Shown: positions 34,864 through 36,012 of the stretch, piece after piece
Numbering within the stretch: position 1 is the stretch's first letter
How the letters are laid out: each line of letters begins with the position of its first letter
From: Candidatus Zhuqueibacterota bacterium
GTDB taxonomy: Bacteria; Zhuqueibacterota; Zhuqueibacteria; Residuimicrobiales; Krinioviventaceae
Reading direction: 5' to 3'
NCBI GenBank assembly: GCA_016934825.1
Contig: JAFGSB010000017.1
Location: forward strand, 1-36,012
Length of the DNA: 36,012 nt
Program-made: the position numbers and the translations under genes
The notes under the pieces: generated by a model
Database searches by the model: none
What the model was told of the DNA's origin: nothing
The model's input: only the letters and a program-made list of their open reading frames with translations

Positions 34864-35831
34864 CAAACCGCCTTGTTTGTTGTATAAGATTTTTTATACA
34901 TTTCAGCGGCCATACAAATAGCCCCGACCATCCCGGCTTTATTATCCAGTTTAGCCTTGACCAGTTCAAGATTCCTTAATGCCGGCCCCATTGCCCTTGC
35001 CTGCACCGCTTTTTTTATCTTTTCGATAAATCCGTCTCCGGCTTCGGCAACACCGCCACCTATAACAATGATTTCAGGGTTAAACATATTCACCATACTT
35101 GCCAGAGCCGCTCCCAGACAATTACATGTTTCTTCTATCGTTTGAACGGCTTCCGGTTCGCCTTCCCTGGCTCTTTCAAATATCAGTTCGGTATTTACAT
35201 TTTTTTTATCAATATTTTTCTTAGCGCAATAATTCTGCACCATTCCGGTTGCAGAAGCATATCTTTCAATGCATCCTCGACCTCCGCAATTACATTGCGG
35301 GCCGTTAAAATCGATCGATACATGCCCGAGTTCAGCGCCGGCATAATTGGCGCCCCGGAATATTTCATTATTGAGCAGGATACCGCCACCGATTCCGGTA
35401 CCGAGAGTAAGAGCGATCAAATATTTATATCCCCTGGCAGCGCCCATTCGGGATTCAGCAAATGCCATAACATTTGCGTCATTATCGGCCCATACAGGGA
35501 TATTATATCTGTTCTCAATTTCGCCGCGAATGTCCGAATCGATCCATTGAGGTAAATTGGGTGTTTCTCCGATTTGTGTGCCGGTTTCAAAATTAATGGC
35601 GCCGGGACTTCCAAAACCAATGGCAATTACTTTACCGCCCAAAACTTTTGCTTTTTCAAGTAATTCATCAATAGCTTTAAATATAACACCGAAAATTTCT
35701 TCTTTGGCCTCATGCCCTTTACTGGACCTTTTTTTGGTTACTAAAAGATTTCCTTCAGGTGTACCCAGAGCATATTTTAAAAATGTACCACCCAGATCCA
35801 AACCAATTACGAACTCTTTGTCACTTGACAT
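34863..35831 (-). CDS. ROK-family sugar kinase
   Basis: The 322-residue protein has the ATP-binding GLDLGGTFLKYALG at the N terminus, DNDANVMAFAE and TLGTGIGGGIL in the middle, and the ROK zinc motif GHVSIDFNGPQCNCGGRGCIE (H and three Cys). No N-terminal helix-turn-helix is present, so it is an enzyme rather than a repressor. The most likely reaction is ATP-dependent phosphorylation of glucose or another hexose. AAGGAG lies 6 bases before the ATG. It is the first gene of a two-gene unit with the acetate-kinase-like gene. Confidence 0.88.
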   Translation of the reverse strand: MSSDKEFVIGLDLGGTFLKYALGTPEGNLLVTKKRSSKGHEAKEEIFGVIFKAIDELLEKAKVLGGKVIAIGFGSPGAINFETGTQIGETPNLPQWIDSDIRGEIENRYNIPVWADNDANVMAFAESRMGAARGYKYLIALTLGTGIGGGILLNNEIFRGANYAGAELGHVSIDFNGPQCNCGGRGCIERYASATGMVQNYCAKKNIDKKNVNTELIFERAREGEPEAVQTIEETCNCLGAALASMVNMFNPEIIVIGGGVAEAGDGFIEKIKKAVQARAMGPALRNLELVKAKLDNKAGMVGAICMAAEMYKKSYTTNKAV

Positions 35832-35952
35832 GTTTGCTCCTTGTGATAATTGGAAAAGATTTGTAAATACAATTGTAAATCACCGGTGTCCGGTAAGCGG
35901 CCACCGCAACCTGAACCGGTTTAAAAGTTCGATAAAATTAATTAATATAATT

Positions 35953-35981
35953 AATACAATTTAATTTCTACTACAAGTCAA
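35953..35981 (-). promoter_or_regulatory. possible promoter for the ROK/AckA-like pair
   Basis: On the minus strand TTGACT (complement of 35976-35981) and TGTATT (complement of 35953-35958) are separated by 17 bases. It would give a leader of about 115 bases. The -10 is weak. Otherwise 35832-36012 holds nothing that I recognise. Confidence 0.35.
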
Positions 35982-36012
35982 ATAATGATTTTAGATGAAA
36001 AAAAACTTAAAT

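Overview
The window reads as a chromosome segment of an uncultured, moderately AT-rich bacterium. Gene content and order suggest the FCB side of the tree, for example Calditrichota/KSB1-like: a GldA/F/G-type ABC cassette, a rimP-nusA-infB-ylxP-rbfA-truB-ribF-rpsO-pnp block, a long-form HisG and a dihaem cytochrome lipoprotein. This placement is an inference from family resemblance. No rRNA or other decisive marker is present.

Region 1 (1 to about 6990) is an accessory, partly decayed zone. It holds a membrane protein with a tiny membrane partner, a second membrane protein behind a textbook promoter, a possible integron attC site, a truncated VIT-domain gene, a degenerate M23-like lipoprotein, the C-terminal stub of a sulfatase gene, a dihaem c-type cytochrome, REP-like palindromes, and four decayed copies of the 3' part of a tRNA-Pro gene. 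The intact tRNA-Pro(GGG) at 6990-7064 points into this zone. That is the geometry expected where integrative elements have repeatedly inserted at a tRNA 3' end and then decayed.

Region 2 (about 7.0-25.5 kb, all minus strand) is a long housekeeping cluster. In transcription order it is a TPR anchor protein, rimP, nusA, infB, ylxP-like, rbfA, truB, ribF, rpsO, an ABC ATPase/permease/GldG-like/DUF4340 cassette, pnp, an M16 peptidase, alanine dehydrogenase, a polysaccharide deacetylase, a MerR-type regulator and tRNA-Pro(GGG) with its terminator. A promoter followed at once by a terminator-like hairpin sits directly against the rimP start codon.

Region 3 (about 25.6-33.6 kb, minus strand) holds a small membrane protein gene and a compact histidine operon, hisG-D-C-B-H-A-F-I, plus a translationally coupled exported protein of unknown function. 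It is preceded by a 19-codon leader peptide with five His codons in seven and a strong terminator hairpin, a classical-looking His attenuator. hisE and a histidinol-phosphate phosphatase are not in the window.

Region 4 (33.67-35.83 kb, minus strand) is a coupled pair, a ROK-family sugar kinase followed by a divergent acetate-kinase-family protein with changed active-site residues.

Four proposed promoters share the -35 box TTGCAT with a 17-base spacer and a -10 of TATAAT, TATATT or TAAATT. This suggests a characteristic promoter form in this genome.
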